NCBI GenBank assembly: GCA_030591745.1 | Contig: JAUVAM010000054.1 | Location: 1-10,572 of the forward strand | Source: Deltaproteobacteria bacterium | Lineage (GTDB): Bacteria > Myxococcota > B64-G9 | Reading direction: 5' to 3' | DNA length: 10,572 bases | In this document: positions 1 through 5,968 of the stretch, piece by piece | Position numbering within the stretch: position 1 is the stretch's first letter | Layout of the letters: the number at the start of each line of letters is the position of its first letter | Made by a program: the position numbers and the translations under genes | The notes under the pieces: generated by a model | Seen by the model: only the letters and a program-made list of their open reading frames with translations | The model's database searches: none | Told to the model about the DNA's origin: nothing

Positions 1-119
1 CTGCCAAGGTTTTGGGCTGGATTCGTTTGTTGTTGATGCGGCGACGTTACAAGAAGCTCAAGAAGAATTTGCGTGTGGTGGATTCCGACAAAGAGCCGCC
101 GGGTGGCTGGGTTAACTAA
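1..119 (+). CDS. C-terminal fragment of unidentified protein
   Basis: This is the 3' end of a gene that begins left of the window. Reading from base 3 gives 38 codons followed by TAA at 117-119. The fragment starts with a short hydrophobic patch (WIRLLLM), continues into a strongly basic stretch (RRRYKKLKKNLR) and ends in PPGGWVN. A hydrophobic patch followed by a basic tail fits the cytoplasmic end of a membrane protein, but the fragment is too short to name a family. It converges on the minus-strand gene ending at 135, with 15 bases between the stop codons and no visible terminator hairpin. It is kept as real because the frame is open from the window edge and stops just before the neighbour; confidence is only moderate. 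Confidence 0.55.
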   Translation, partial: AKVLGWIRLLLMRRRYKKLKKNLRVVDSDKEPPGGWVN

Positions 120-134
120 GGCTATCCGGTCCCA

Positions 135-2888
135 TCATTCCTCATCGAACCATATGTTTTTGATCGCGTCGTTGAAGACGATGACGCGTTCGATGTTGCC
201 TCGTTCGTCGTTCGGGAAGAGGGTGAAGGCCTTGCGGTTGGGATCGTAGTCCGGCGTGTAGCCATCGAGATCCCGGCCATCCATCATGCGTACGTGCACC
301 GAGTAGCCTGATTTTTCCGGTGGCAAAACGCCCCGCGGGAGCATGAGGAAGATGGCCTTGAGCGACAAGGCCACCAGATCTTCTCCTGGGCCGTCGCCGC
401 GGGTATCGGCCAAGTGGATCAAATCCGCGTCCGTATCGACTGCCTGGATGATGCCACGGCGGTTGACCCCGTCTTTGAAGTGTACCGTGGCTTTTCGTTC
501 TCCACTCAGCTCATTGATCATGACCGGGCCGCTGGGCCTGCTGATCCCTTGAGCCGAGGCGGTCGAGACCTTCGTGGTGGCCTTTTGGGGTTTCACTTTG
601 GCCGGCTTGTCGGCGGTTTCGCCTGATCCGCCTCCGCCGAACAGATCGTCCAACATGCCACCGCTGTCTATGTTCCCCACCAGGCTGACGGGTTTCTTGT
701 CTTCTTTGGCAGGCTGCAGATCGTCGAAGCTTGGGCTGGCCTTGGCCGGTTTGGACGATTGTGCCTGGGAGATGCCCAGGGAGGGCAGAGGGGCTGGTCC
801 CTGGCTCGTCTCAGGGGGAGCGGCTTCCGCCGGGGCATCTTCCTCCACGGCTGCTTCCATTTCGTCCACCAGGCCCCAAAAGTTGTCTAACTCATCGCTC
901 TGTTGGGCCGAATCTTGGCTGGGCTCTGGCGCGGGTTCCGGATCTGGTTTTGGCTTCGGCTTCGGTTTTGGCTTCGGCTTTGGCTCAGGCTCTTCTACTT
1001 CAAGGTCGATGCCCAGGCCGTCGTCTTCAAGGTCGATGCTCAGGCCGTCGTCTTCAAGGTCAATGCTCAGGCTGTCGTCTTCAAGGTCAATGCTCAGGCC
1101 GTCGTCTTCAGGGTCGATGCCCAGGCCGTCGTCCTGGTCGTCGTCCAGGTCGCCGTCCAGTTTGAACTCCAGGTCATCGCCTATTTCCGGCTCCTCCGGA
1201 AAGGACGTGGCCGCTGTTTTGCCGTCAGGCTTCTTCAGCAAGTCCGAAAGAGCGGCGTCCGCGTCTGCGCCTCCGCCTTCGTCTACGGCAGCCAGCATGT
1301 CGGAAAGATCCGGCGCGTTGGTCGGCTCCTCGGCCACTTCATCCATGCGGGTGGAATCGGGCTGAAAGCCCAAACGAAGGGGGCCGGTTTGCCTGACGTC
1401 GACATCGGAATTTTCTGACAGATCGGGTGCCGAATAGAGACCATCCTCGCCTGAAAGGTCCGGTGCCTCGATGAACTCTTCTTTGTGTTCGTACTCGGGC
1501 GGAGGGGCCGCGGAGGGAGAAGGCTTGGACGATTCGATTTCGACGTCGGGCAAGTCCACGTCGAGGCCATCCGACATGTCCGGAAAATCGTCCAGGCCAT
1601 CCGACATGTCCGGCAGTTCATCCCCGTAAGGCAGGACGTCGTCTATGGATGGCGCGTCCGCAAGGTCAGGAACGTCCATTTCGGCTTGGGTGGAGTCATC
1701 CGGGGGCGGGTCCAGGATCAAAACACCCAGGTCGTCTGAAGGCGCGTCCTCTTCGGAAGCAAAAGGCTCAGGGGGCGGATCGGGGATCATCACCCCAGGT
1801 GGCATGTCGGAGACTTCCTGGGTGGACTCGCCGCCAAAAGCCGACATGTCGAATCCGTCCTGAAGATCTTCTTCTTCCACCTCGTCCACACTGAGAGAAC
1901 TCGGCGCATCTGAAGCAGAGTACTCAAAGCGGTCGGCCTCTCGCTCTTTCTTTTCCCGATCTTGGATGTCCCGACCGCGTTCGTCCACGGCCCAGCGTCC
2001 GTCATCGTCCTCGACCAGCCCCTCTTTTTCGGCGTAGTCCACTGCGTCCATGACCATTTGCTCATCAATGTCCATCTCGCGGGTGCTTTCGTCGACCTCG
2101 TGGGTGGTCAACTCACCCAAGGATCGTCCGCCTTCCCCTTCGTTTTCCATCTCCGCTTCGTAGAGTTTTTCGACTTCGCTCGATACCTGACCGGGACGCC
2201 CACGAGGATCCGGCAGCTCGTCCATGTCGTCATCGCCGTAATCGGCGCTTTGGCTCTTGCTGGCCGTGTCCGGCACGGTGGAGAAATCTTCGAAGTTGTC
2301 CAGGGCGGCGGACATGCCGTCGGACAGGTCGATGGCGAAGGGATTGGAGGCGGCTTCATCCCTGCGTCGCTTCTTCTTGACCAGGCGTTCGCTTTCGTCT
2401 TTGGCAAAAGAGACCTTGCGCCCGAAATCTTTCGTCTGGTCGTAGACGGCCTCTTCTTCTTCCTGCGTTTCCTGGAAGCCTTCGTCCTTGAGGTCATCGG
2501 TGAGATTGACGGCGAAGCTGGATAGCTCTTTCTGCTTGAATGTGCTTCGTCCCTTGCGCGAGTCTTTGGCCTCGAATTCTCGATGGGATCTTTTCTGGGC
2601 GTCTTTTTCCCAGACTTTTTTGAGTTCGTAGTTCTCCGTTTCATTCACCAGATTCTCGTCCATCTCCGTGGCCCAGCTGTCATCGGAGGTGGTGGTGGTC
2701 GGGCCCGGCGCTTTCTCTTCCTTGATGCGAATGCGTTTGACGCCCTCGGCGTCACCCATGCGCTCTTCCAGCCAGGTCAGGCGCTGAGCGTCCTTGGGCA
2801 TGAGGCGAGCGGAACTGGCCTGCTTGGCACGCAGGATCTTCAGCTCACGATTAAGCTTTTTCCATTCGGCTGAACCTTTTGGCGGCAT
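135..2888 (-). CDS. Large acidic, repeat-rich disordered protein with duplicated beta-rich C-terminal domain
   Basis: This encodes 917 residues with no signal peptide or membrane segment, so it is probably cytoplasmic. Residues 1-60 are basic and probably helical. A KKKRRR patch lies near residue 170. The middle (about 60-790) is low-complexity, very rich in Asp, Glu, Ser and Pro, and carries recurring short motifs: PDLS/PDMSDGLD, two GV(M/L)I-x-DPPP copies, five 9-residue DDGLxIDxE units (586-630) and a six-fold Lys-Pro run (637-648). The only part that looks folded is about 797-917, where two halves (roughly 797-855 and 861-917) share a pattern of strand, DG turn, strand, then a hydrophobic (V/A)-x-A-I-K/F end. 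This resembles the small-barrel domain I recall from myxobacterial proteins as DUF6982; that is from memory and unchecked. The start is supported by GAAGGAG (2897-2903) 8 bases before the ATG. It is divergent from the glycosyltransferase gene. A scaffold or regulatory role is inference. Confidence 0.85.
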   Translation of the reverse strand: MPPKGSAEWKKLNRELKILRAKQASSARLMPKDAQRLTWLEERMGDAEGVKRIRIKEEKAPGPTTTTSDDSWATEMDENLVNETENYELKKVWEKDAQKRSHREFEAKDSRKGRSTFKQKELSSFAVNLTDDLKDEGFQETQEEEEAVYDQTKDFGRKVSFAKDESERLVKKKRRRDEAASNPFAIDLSDGMSAALDNFEDFSTVPDTASKSQSADYGDDDMDELPDPRGRPGQVSSEVEKLYEAEMENEGEGGRSLGELTTHEVDESTREMDIDEQMVMDAVDYAEKEGLVEDDDGRWAVDERGRDIQDREKKEREADRFEYSASDAPSSLSVDEVEEEDLQDGFDMSAFGGESTQEVSDMPPGVMIPDPPPEPFASEEDAPSDDLGVLILDPPPDDSTQAEMDVPDLADAPSIDDVLPYGDELPDMSDGLDDFPDMSDGLDVDLPDVEIESSKPSPSAAPPPEYEHKEEFIEAPDLSGEDGLYSAPDLSENSDVDVRQTGPLRLGFQPDSTRMDEVAEEPTNAPDLSDMLAAVDEGGGADADAALSDLLKKPDGKTAATSFPEEPEIGDDLEFKLDGDLDDDQDDGLGIDPEDDGLSIDLEDDSLSIDLEDDGLSIDLEDDGLGIDLEVEEPEPKPKPKPKPKPKPDPEPAPEPSQDSAQQSDELDNFWGLVDEMEAAVEEDAPAEAAPPETSQGPAPLPSLGISQAQSSKPAKASPSFDDLQPAKEDKKPVSLVGNIDSGGMLDDLFGGGGSGETADKPAKVKPQKATTKVSTASAQGISRPSGPVMINELSGERKATVHFKDGVNRRGIIQAVDTDADLIHLADTRGDGPGEDLVALSLKAIFLMLPRGVLPPEKSGYSVHVRMMDGRDLDGYTPDYDPNRKAFTLFPNDERGNIERVIVFNDAIKNIWFDEE
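921..989 (-). repeat. Pro-rich alternating run (Lys-Pro x6 flanked by Glu/Asp-Pro)
   Basis: Codons 634-656 of the acidic protein alternate Pro with Glu, Lys (six KP pairs, 637-648), Asp and Ala. X-Pro runs of this kind usually form stiff, extended polyproline-like spacers, as in TonB. Here the run directly follows the DDGLxIDxE units and separates them from the rest of the chain. Codons for Lys and Pro are mixed (AAG/AAA, CCG/CCA), so this is not a pure simple-sequence repeat at the DNA level. Confidence 0.9.
999..1133 (-). repeat. Five tandem 27-bp units coding DDGLxIDxE
   Basis: Five head-to-tail 27-bp units (999-1025, 1026-1052, 1053-1079, 1080-1106, 1107-1133) lie in frame in the acidic protein and encode residues 586-630. 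Units differ by only a few bases, mostly G/S and P/L changes plus a G-to-S change in unit 3. This implies expansion by recent in-frame duplication or slippage, and copy number may vary between strains. Confidence 0.95.
1564..1613 (-). repeat. Tandem 30-bp duplication coding PDMSDGLD twice
   Basis: A 20-base exact match occurs at 1564-1583 and again at 1594-1613, 30 bases apart. It gives two 10-residue units containing PDMSDGLD in the acidic protein (near residues 426-445). Looser relatives (APDLSGEDG, APDLSENS, APDLSDML, AIDLSDGM) are scattered along the same chain, so this is a local copy of a protein-wide motif. Confidence 0.85.
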
Positions 2889-2916
2889 TCAATTCGCTCC
2901 TTCAGAGAGCTTAGCA

Positions 2917-2930
2917 TCGGCCGAGGCCGA
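2917..2930. promoter_or_regulatory. Inverted repeat in divergent intergenic region
   Basis: The 108-base gap between the divergent acidic-protein and glycosyltransferase genes contains TCGGCC-GA-GGCCGA, a perfect 6+6 dyad with a 2-base spacer. It lies 29 bases upstream of the acidic-protein start and 67 bases upstream of the glycosyltransferase start. It could be an operator for a dimeric regulator. A 2-base loop is too tight for a good hairpin, although inner pairs could open. Function is inference. Confidence 0.35.
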
Positions 2931-2961
2931 CGAAAAGTCCAAATAAGTGTCCGCAAGCAAA

Positions 2962-2990
2962 TTGACAGCCTGGGCCCGTGGGAAGAAGAT
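2962..2990 (+). promoter_or_regulatory. Possible sigma-70 promoter of the glycosyltransferase
   Basis: A perfect -35 hexamer TTGACA lies at 2962-2967. The hexamer 17 bases downstream (2985-2990, GAAGAT) matches TATAAT at only three positions, including the important second A and last T. Used as written, this promoter would start transcription at or next to the A of the ATG at 2997, giving a leaderless or near-leaderless mRNA. The -10 is weak, so the call is tentative. Confidence 0.3.
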
Positions 2991-2996
2991 GGGGCC

Positions 2997-3959
2997 ATGA
3001 ATCCACAAAGGATATTGCTTATGCGTGTGGGCGGCCTGGGTGACGGTTTGTTGCTCTGGCCCGGGCTGTCTGACTTGCGTCGTCGGCATCCGGAGGCCCA
3101 TCTGGCCTTGATGGGGCATCCGGAGAGACTCGCCCTGCTATGCGGGCCGGGTGGGGCTGATGAGGTCCTGGATATGGAGGGTAGCGGTCTTCATCTCTTG
3201 TATGAGATCGAGCCTGATTTGAACGATCGGGTCAAGGCGGTCTTCGGCGCCTGGGATGTGGTCGTGATTTTTGCAGCCCTTCAGGACCACGCTCTGGCGG
3301 AAAACCTCCTGGCCTGTGGGGTTGGGGAGGTGCATGTCTTTTTGCCGGAACCGCCCGATGGTGAAAGTTTGCATGTGGCGGCCCACGTGAAACGCTCCCT
3401 GGTGAACGCCGGCCTTGGGCTGCCCGGGCCCTTGCCTCTTCTGCCTTTGCCCGACGCGGATCGATTGGAGGCGGGTCGGATTTTGGCGGAGAAGGGGATT
3501 TCCTCGGCTCGCCTTGCACTCGTGGCACCGGGCAGCGGCTCTGAGAAAAAAAACTGGCCGGCGGATCGTTTCGCGGGCCTCTGCGGTGCATTGCGTGAAC
3601 AAGGATTTTCACCGGTTCTATTGCAGGGACCGGCTGATCAAGCGGCAGTGCAAGCGGTCTATGACGAAATCAAGGCACAGGCGCTGGAAGCGCCCCCCCT
3701 GCTCGCGGACCTGCCGCCCGGGGTCTTGCGCGGGCTCTGCGCTCGTGCCGAGCTTTTCGTGGGCAACGATTCGGGGCCGACCCATCTGAGTGCTCTTTTG
3801 GGCACACCCACCTTGGCTCTGTTCTCAGTCAGCGATCCGGGGCGCTGGCATCCCCTGGGACCCCGGGCTGCGTGGGCGGGCGGGCTGGATCAGCCCTGGC
3901 CCGAGGTGGCCGAGGTCTTGGCCCATTTGCCGCCGCTGATGGAGAGCCTTGAGGCTTAG
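2997..3959 (+). CDS. Glycosyltransferase family 9 (heptosyltransferase-like)
   Basis: This encodes 320 residues, close to the usual 320-350 of ADP-heptose:LPS heptosyltransferases. Family 9 enzymes transfer a sugar, typically L-glycero-D-manno-heptose, from a nucleotide donor to lipopolysaccharide core at the cytoplasmic face of the inner membrane. The N-terminal acceptor-side motif RVGGLGDGLLLWPGL (about 10-24) keeps the Gly-Asp of the family. The linker to the second Rossmann domain carries GSGSEKKNWP (179-188), the usual donor-site Gly/Ser/Lys motif, and GNDSGPTHLSALLGTPTLALF begins at residue 256, the hallmark GT9 signature. The start at 2997 has GGAAG about 11 bases upstream and no in-frame start just before it. 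It stands alone rather than in an LPS cluster, so the donor and acceptor sugars cannot be named. The family call is firm; heptose specificity is inference. Confidence 0.9.
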   Translation: MNPQRILLMRVGGLGDGLLLWPGLSDLRRRHPEAHLALMGHPERLALLCGPGGADEVLDMEGSGLHLLYEIEPDLNDRVKAVFGAWDVVVIFAALQDHALAENLLACGVGEVHVFLPEPPDGESLHVAAHVKRSLVNAGLGLPGPLPLLPLPDADRLEAGRILAEKGISSARLALVAPGSGSEKKNWPADRFAGLCGALREQGFSPVLLQGPADQAAVQAVYDEIKAQALEAPPLLADLPPGVLRGLCARAELFVGNDSGPTHLSALLGTPTLALFSVSDPGRWHPLGPRAAWAGGLDQPWPEVAEVLAHLPPLMESLEA

Positions 3960-4013
3960 TTTTTTGCCTCTGTATCCCAACCTGTTTTTCTGTAGCCCCA
4001 GGGAGTCATCCAG

Positions 4014-4040
4014 CCCAGGCATGCCTGAGGGGTCGTTTTT
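4014..4040 (+). terminator. Possible intrinsic terminator after glycosyltransferase
   Basis: A CCCAGG arm, CATG loop and CCTGaGG arm (one bulged A) are followed within a few bases by T5 at 4036-4040, 55 bases after the glycosyltransferase stop. The stem is short and the T-run begins after TCG, so it would be a modest terminator. The same bases include a perfect 12-base palindrome that could instead be a protein-binding site. Confidence 0.4.
4016..4027. promoter_or_regulatory. 12-bp perfect palindrome, possible activator site
   Basis: CAGGCATGCCTG is a perfect dyad centred about 87 bases upstream of the start point predicted from the sigma-54 element at 4083-4098. Bacterial enhancer-binding proteins that drive sigma-54 promoters usually bind dyads about 80-150 bases upstream, so the placement fits. 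It competes with the terminator reading of the same bases. Confidence 0.3.
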
Positions 4041-4082
4041 GTAATGGGTTGTTTTCATTGTTGTTTTTCGAGTTGCCCGACC

Positions 4083-4098
4083 TGGCATGTTCTCTGCA
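4083..4098 (+). promoter_or_regulatory. Putative sigma-54 (-24/-12) promoter of the subtilisin
   Basis: TGGCATG-N4-CTGCA matches the consensus TGGCACG-N4-TTGCW with one mismatch in each half. The invariant GG (4084-4085) and GC (4096-4097) have the required 10-base separation. Transcription would start near 4108, leaving a leader of about 60 bases to the ATG at 4169. No convincing sigma-70 hexamer pair was seen in this interval. The element is read by eye; the spacing makes it more than a casual match, but one such match can occur by chance. Confidence 0.55.
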
Positions 4099-4155
4099 TT
4101 CCTATAGGGCCTAATAAGCATTCATTCTCGGTATTTTTTATTACCCTGTTTTTTT

Positions 4156-4162
4156 GAGGAGG
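4156..4162 (+). promoter_or_regulatory. Strong ribosome binding site deciding the subtilisin start
   Basis: GAGGAGG lies 6 bases before the ATG at 4169. It overlaps the last base of the in-frame TTG at 4154, so that TTG cannot be served by it. ATG 4169 also gives a textbook signal peptide, which settles the start. Confidence 0.9.
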
Positions 4163-4168
4163 AACACC

Positions 4169-5884
4169 ATGAAAAGATTCGCCATCATGTCTTGTGCCTT
4201 TTTGGCTGTGATGTCTTTGGCGGCGACCGCATCGGCGGTGCCTCCCCACAAAGCAGGCGAGGTCGCGATTTACGGCGCCCCGGATACCCTGACCGACTAC
4301 CAGGTCGTCAAGCATTTGCCCTGGGCCAATCTGACGGTCGTCAAAGTAGAGACCGGCCAGGAATGGGGCCACATCCAGAAATTGCGCCAAAAAGGCCGCG
4401 TGGCCGGCTACAACCTGATCGCGAACAAAAGCACGGTGCCCAATGATTCGTATTTTGGTTACCAGTGGCATATGACCGCGGTTCAGGCTGAGCAAGCCTG
4501 GGACATCACCACCGGCGCCGGCGTTGTGGTGGCCGTGGTCGATACAGGTCTGGCTACCGGCGGTTCGGACGGCATCGGTTGCGTGACCGCGGGTTATGAC
4601 GTGGTCAACGGGGACAGCGATCCTTTTGACGGCAGTGGCCACGGCACCCACGTGTCCGGCACCATCGCCCAGGCTACCAACAACGGAACCGGCGTGGCCG
4701 GCTTGGCCTATGGCGCCTGCATCATGCCGGTCAAGGTGCTGAGCGATTCGGGTTCGGGTTCTTTCGCCGACATCGCAGACGGCATCTATTACGCGGTGGA
4801 TAACGGAGCCCAGGTGATCAACATGAGTCTGGGCGTTGCTGCTACCTATGAAATGACCAACGATCCGATCGTGGATCCGGCCCTGGACTATGCTTACGCC
4901 AATGGCGTGACGGTTGTTGTGGCCGCGGGCAACGACGGCTATTCGAAAATGGTCGGCTATCCCGCCATTTATCCGACCACGATCGCGGTCGGTTCGGTCG
5001 ATTTTGACAATGTCTACGCATATTACTCCAATGCGGGAACCGGTCTGGACATCATGGCGCCGGGCGGTGATACCAACGAAGACTTGAATGGCGACGGATA
5101 CGTGGACGGGATCCTTCAAGAAACCCTGGTTAGCGGTGTGTGGGGTTATCATTTCTACCAAGGTACCTCCATGGCCAGCCCGCATGTGGCCGCCGGTGCG
5201 GCTTTGTTGATAGCCAGCGGCACGGCTGTCTCGCCGGACGAAGTTTATGAGGCCCTGACCGCTTCAGCCCTGGACCTGGGCGATGCCGGCGTGGACAGCG
5301 ATTATGCCCACGGCCTGATGCAGGTTTACGATGCGCTCAACTACGGCGAAGCCCCCCTGGTTTGCGTCGCCGATGGTGAATGCAACACCGAATGCGCCGA
5401 AGGCGTGGATCCTGACTGCGCCGTGGAGCCCCCGCCGATCGTCTGTGGCGACGGCACCTGCGATGCGAGTGAAGACTGCTCCAGCTGCTCGGATGACTGC
5501 GGCGCTTGTTCTTTCTGTGGCGACGAAACCTGCGACGCGGGTGAAGACTGCTCCAACTGCCCGGATGACTGCGGCGCTTGTTCTTTCTGTGGCGACGAAA
5601 CCTGCGACGCGGGTGAAGACTGCTCCAACTGCCCGGATGACTGCGGTGTTTGCTCTTTCTGTGGCGACGAAACCTGCGACGCGAATGAAGACTGCTCGAA
5701 CTGCTCCGACGACTGCGGCGTTTGCTCATTCTGTGGCGACGGCACTTGCGACGCGAATGAAGACTGCTCCAGCTGCTCAGACGACTGCGGTGAGTGTCAA
5801 TGTTCGGTCAAGGGTGTGTCTTGTTCCAGCAACGACGAATGTTGCAGCGGCTCGTGCCACCGCAGGAAATATACCTGCAAATAG
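4169..5884 (+). CDS. Secreted subtilisin-family (S8) protease with Cys-rich repeat C-terminus
   Basis: This encodes 571 residues. A signal peptide (1-23, cleavage after ATASA) is followed by an I9-like inhibitory propeptide (about 30-90) and a complete S8 catalytic domain: Asp125 (AVVDTGL), His158 (GHGTHVSGT), Asn255 (AAGNDG) and Ser334 (GTSMASPHVAAG). An Asn/Asp-rich loop, DLNGDGYVD (305-313), looks like a calcium site. After the domain ends near residue 393 come a degenerate Cys module (399-417), a PPP hinge, five 24-residue repeats (426-545) with six Cys each, and a final six-Cys tail (544-570). Everything needed for an active, secreted, disulfide-stabilised endopeptidase is present; the substrate is unknown. 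The repeats may anchor or protect the enzyme outside the cell. The gene is monocistronic, with a sigma-54-like element before it and a strong terminator after it. Confidence 0.95.
   Translation: MKRFAIMSCAFLAVMSLAATASAVPPHKAGEVAIYGAPDTLTDYQVVKHLPWANLTVVKVETGQEWGHIQKLRQKGRVAGYNLIANKSTVPNDSYFGYQWHMTAVQAEQAWDITTGAGVVVAVVDTGLATGGSDGIGCVTAGYDVVNGDSDPFDGSGHGTHVSGTIAQATNNGTGVAGLAYGACIMPVKVLSDSGSGSFADIADGIYYAVDNGAQVINMSLGVAATYEMTNDPIVDPALDYAYANGVTVVVAAGNDGYSKMVGYPAIYPTTIAVGSVDFDNVYAYYSNAGTGLDIMAPGGDTNEDLNGDGYVDGILQETLVSGVWGYHFYQGTSMASPHVAAGAALLIASGTAVSPDEVYEALTASALDLGDAGVDSDYAHGLMQVYDALNYGEAPLVCVADGECNTECAEGVDPDCAVEPPPIVCGDGTCDASEDCSSCSDDCGACSFCGDETCDAGEDCSNCPDDCGACSFCGDETCDAGEDCSNCPDDCGVCSFCGDETCDANEDCSNCSDDCGVCSFCGDGTCDANEDCSSCSDDCGECQCSVKGVSCSSNDECCSGSCHRRKYTCK
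5444..5803 (+). repeat. Five tandem 72-bp repeats coding Cys-rich CGDxTC modules
   Basis: Repeat units begin at 5444, 5516, 5588, 5660 and 5732, exactly 72 bases apart. Each encodes 24 residues on the pattern C-G-D-(G/E)-T-C-D-A-x-E-D-C-S-x-C-x-D-D-C-G-x-C, with Cys at unit positions 1, 6, 12, 15, 19 and 22. Units 2 and 3 differ by only three bases, all at the 3' end, which points to recent duplication. The last unit diverges after position 22 as it merges with the terminal six-Cys tail. Such CGDGxC modules are common in extracellular proteins of Deltaproteobacteria and some other groups. Confidence 0.95.
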
Positions 5885-5907
5885 GTTCTTTCTGCATTCC
5901 TGACATC

Positions 5908-5941
5908 AACCGGGCCCACCTCGTGTGTGGCCCGGTTTTTT
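5908..5941 (+). terminator. Strong intrinsic terminator after the subtilisin
   Basis: Nine-base arms AACCGGGCC (5908-5916) and GGCCCGGTT (5929-5937) pair perfectly around a 12-base loop. A run of six T begins at 5936. The loop can itself pair CAC with GTG. It lies 23 bases after the subtilisin stop and should end that transcript. The next gene therefore probably has its own promoter or depends on read-through. Confidence 0.9.
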
Positions 5942-5946
5942 GTGTC

Positions 5947-5966
5947 AAAAACGAAGGGGCGTTTTT
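5947..5966 (+). promoter_or_regulatory. Leader hairpin with the Shine-Dalgarno in its loop
   Basis: AAAAACG (5947-5953) pairs perfectly with CGTTTTT (5960-5966), leaving AAGGGG (5954-5959) as the loop. That loop is the ribosome binding site, 9 bases before the lipoprotein ATG at 5969. The stem is mostly A-T, so it would be weak. It may present the site or modestly tune translation. It fixes ATG 5969 as the start in preference to the GTG at 5927, which lies inside the terminator. Confidence 0.5.
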
Positions 5967-5968
5967 CA

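Noticed and set aside
999..1133. Tandem units considered as a CRISPR array
   Set aside because: The units are contiguous 27-bp coding repeats in frame, with no unique spacers and no cas genes nearby.
574..1365. A 263-codon open frame on the + strand opposite the acidic protein gene
   Set aside because: Its Ser/Arg/Gly-rich translation mirrors the repeats of the minus-strand gene, which has a good ribosome site and a sensible C-terminal domain. It is an antisense shadow of low-complexity codons.
4154..4168. TTG at 4154 as an upstream start for the subtilisin
   Set aside because: It overlaps the GAGGAGG ribosome site and would add five residues before a textbook signal peptide. ATG 4169 is far better.
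4055..5185. A 376-codon minus-strand open frame opposite the subtilisin
   Set aside because: The + strand frame has the full catalytic set and signal peptide. The His/Val/Gly-rich antisense translation is typical of a shadow of GC-rich coding DNA.
5337..5745. Two minus-strand open frames of 130 and 134 codons in the protease repeats
   Set aside because: Both are periodic with the 72-bp repeats and have no start signals. They are by-products of the repeat array.
5892..5901. CTGCATTCCT repeated from the sigma-54 region (4094-4103)
   Set aside because: The second copy follows the subtilisin stop and has GG and GC only 8 bases apart, so it is not a second sigma-54 site. A shared 10-mer in 10 kb is weak evidence by itself.
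5927..5968. GTG at 5927 as the lipoprotein start
   Set aside because: It lies inside the terminator stem-loop, has no ribosome site and would bury the lipoprotein signal peptide behind 14 extra residues.
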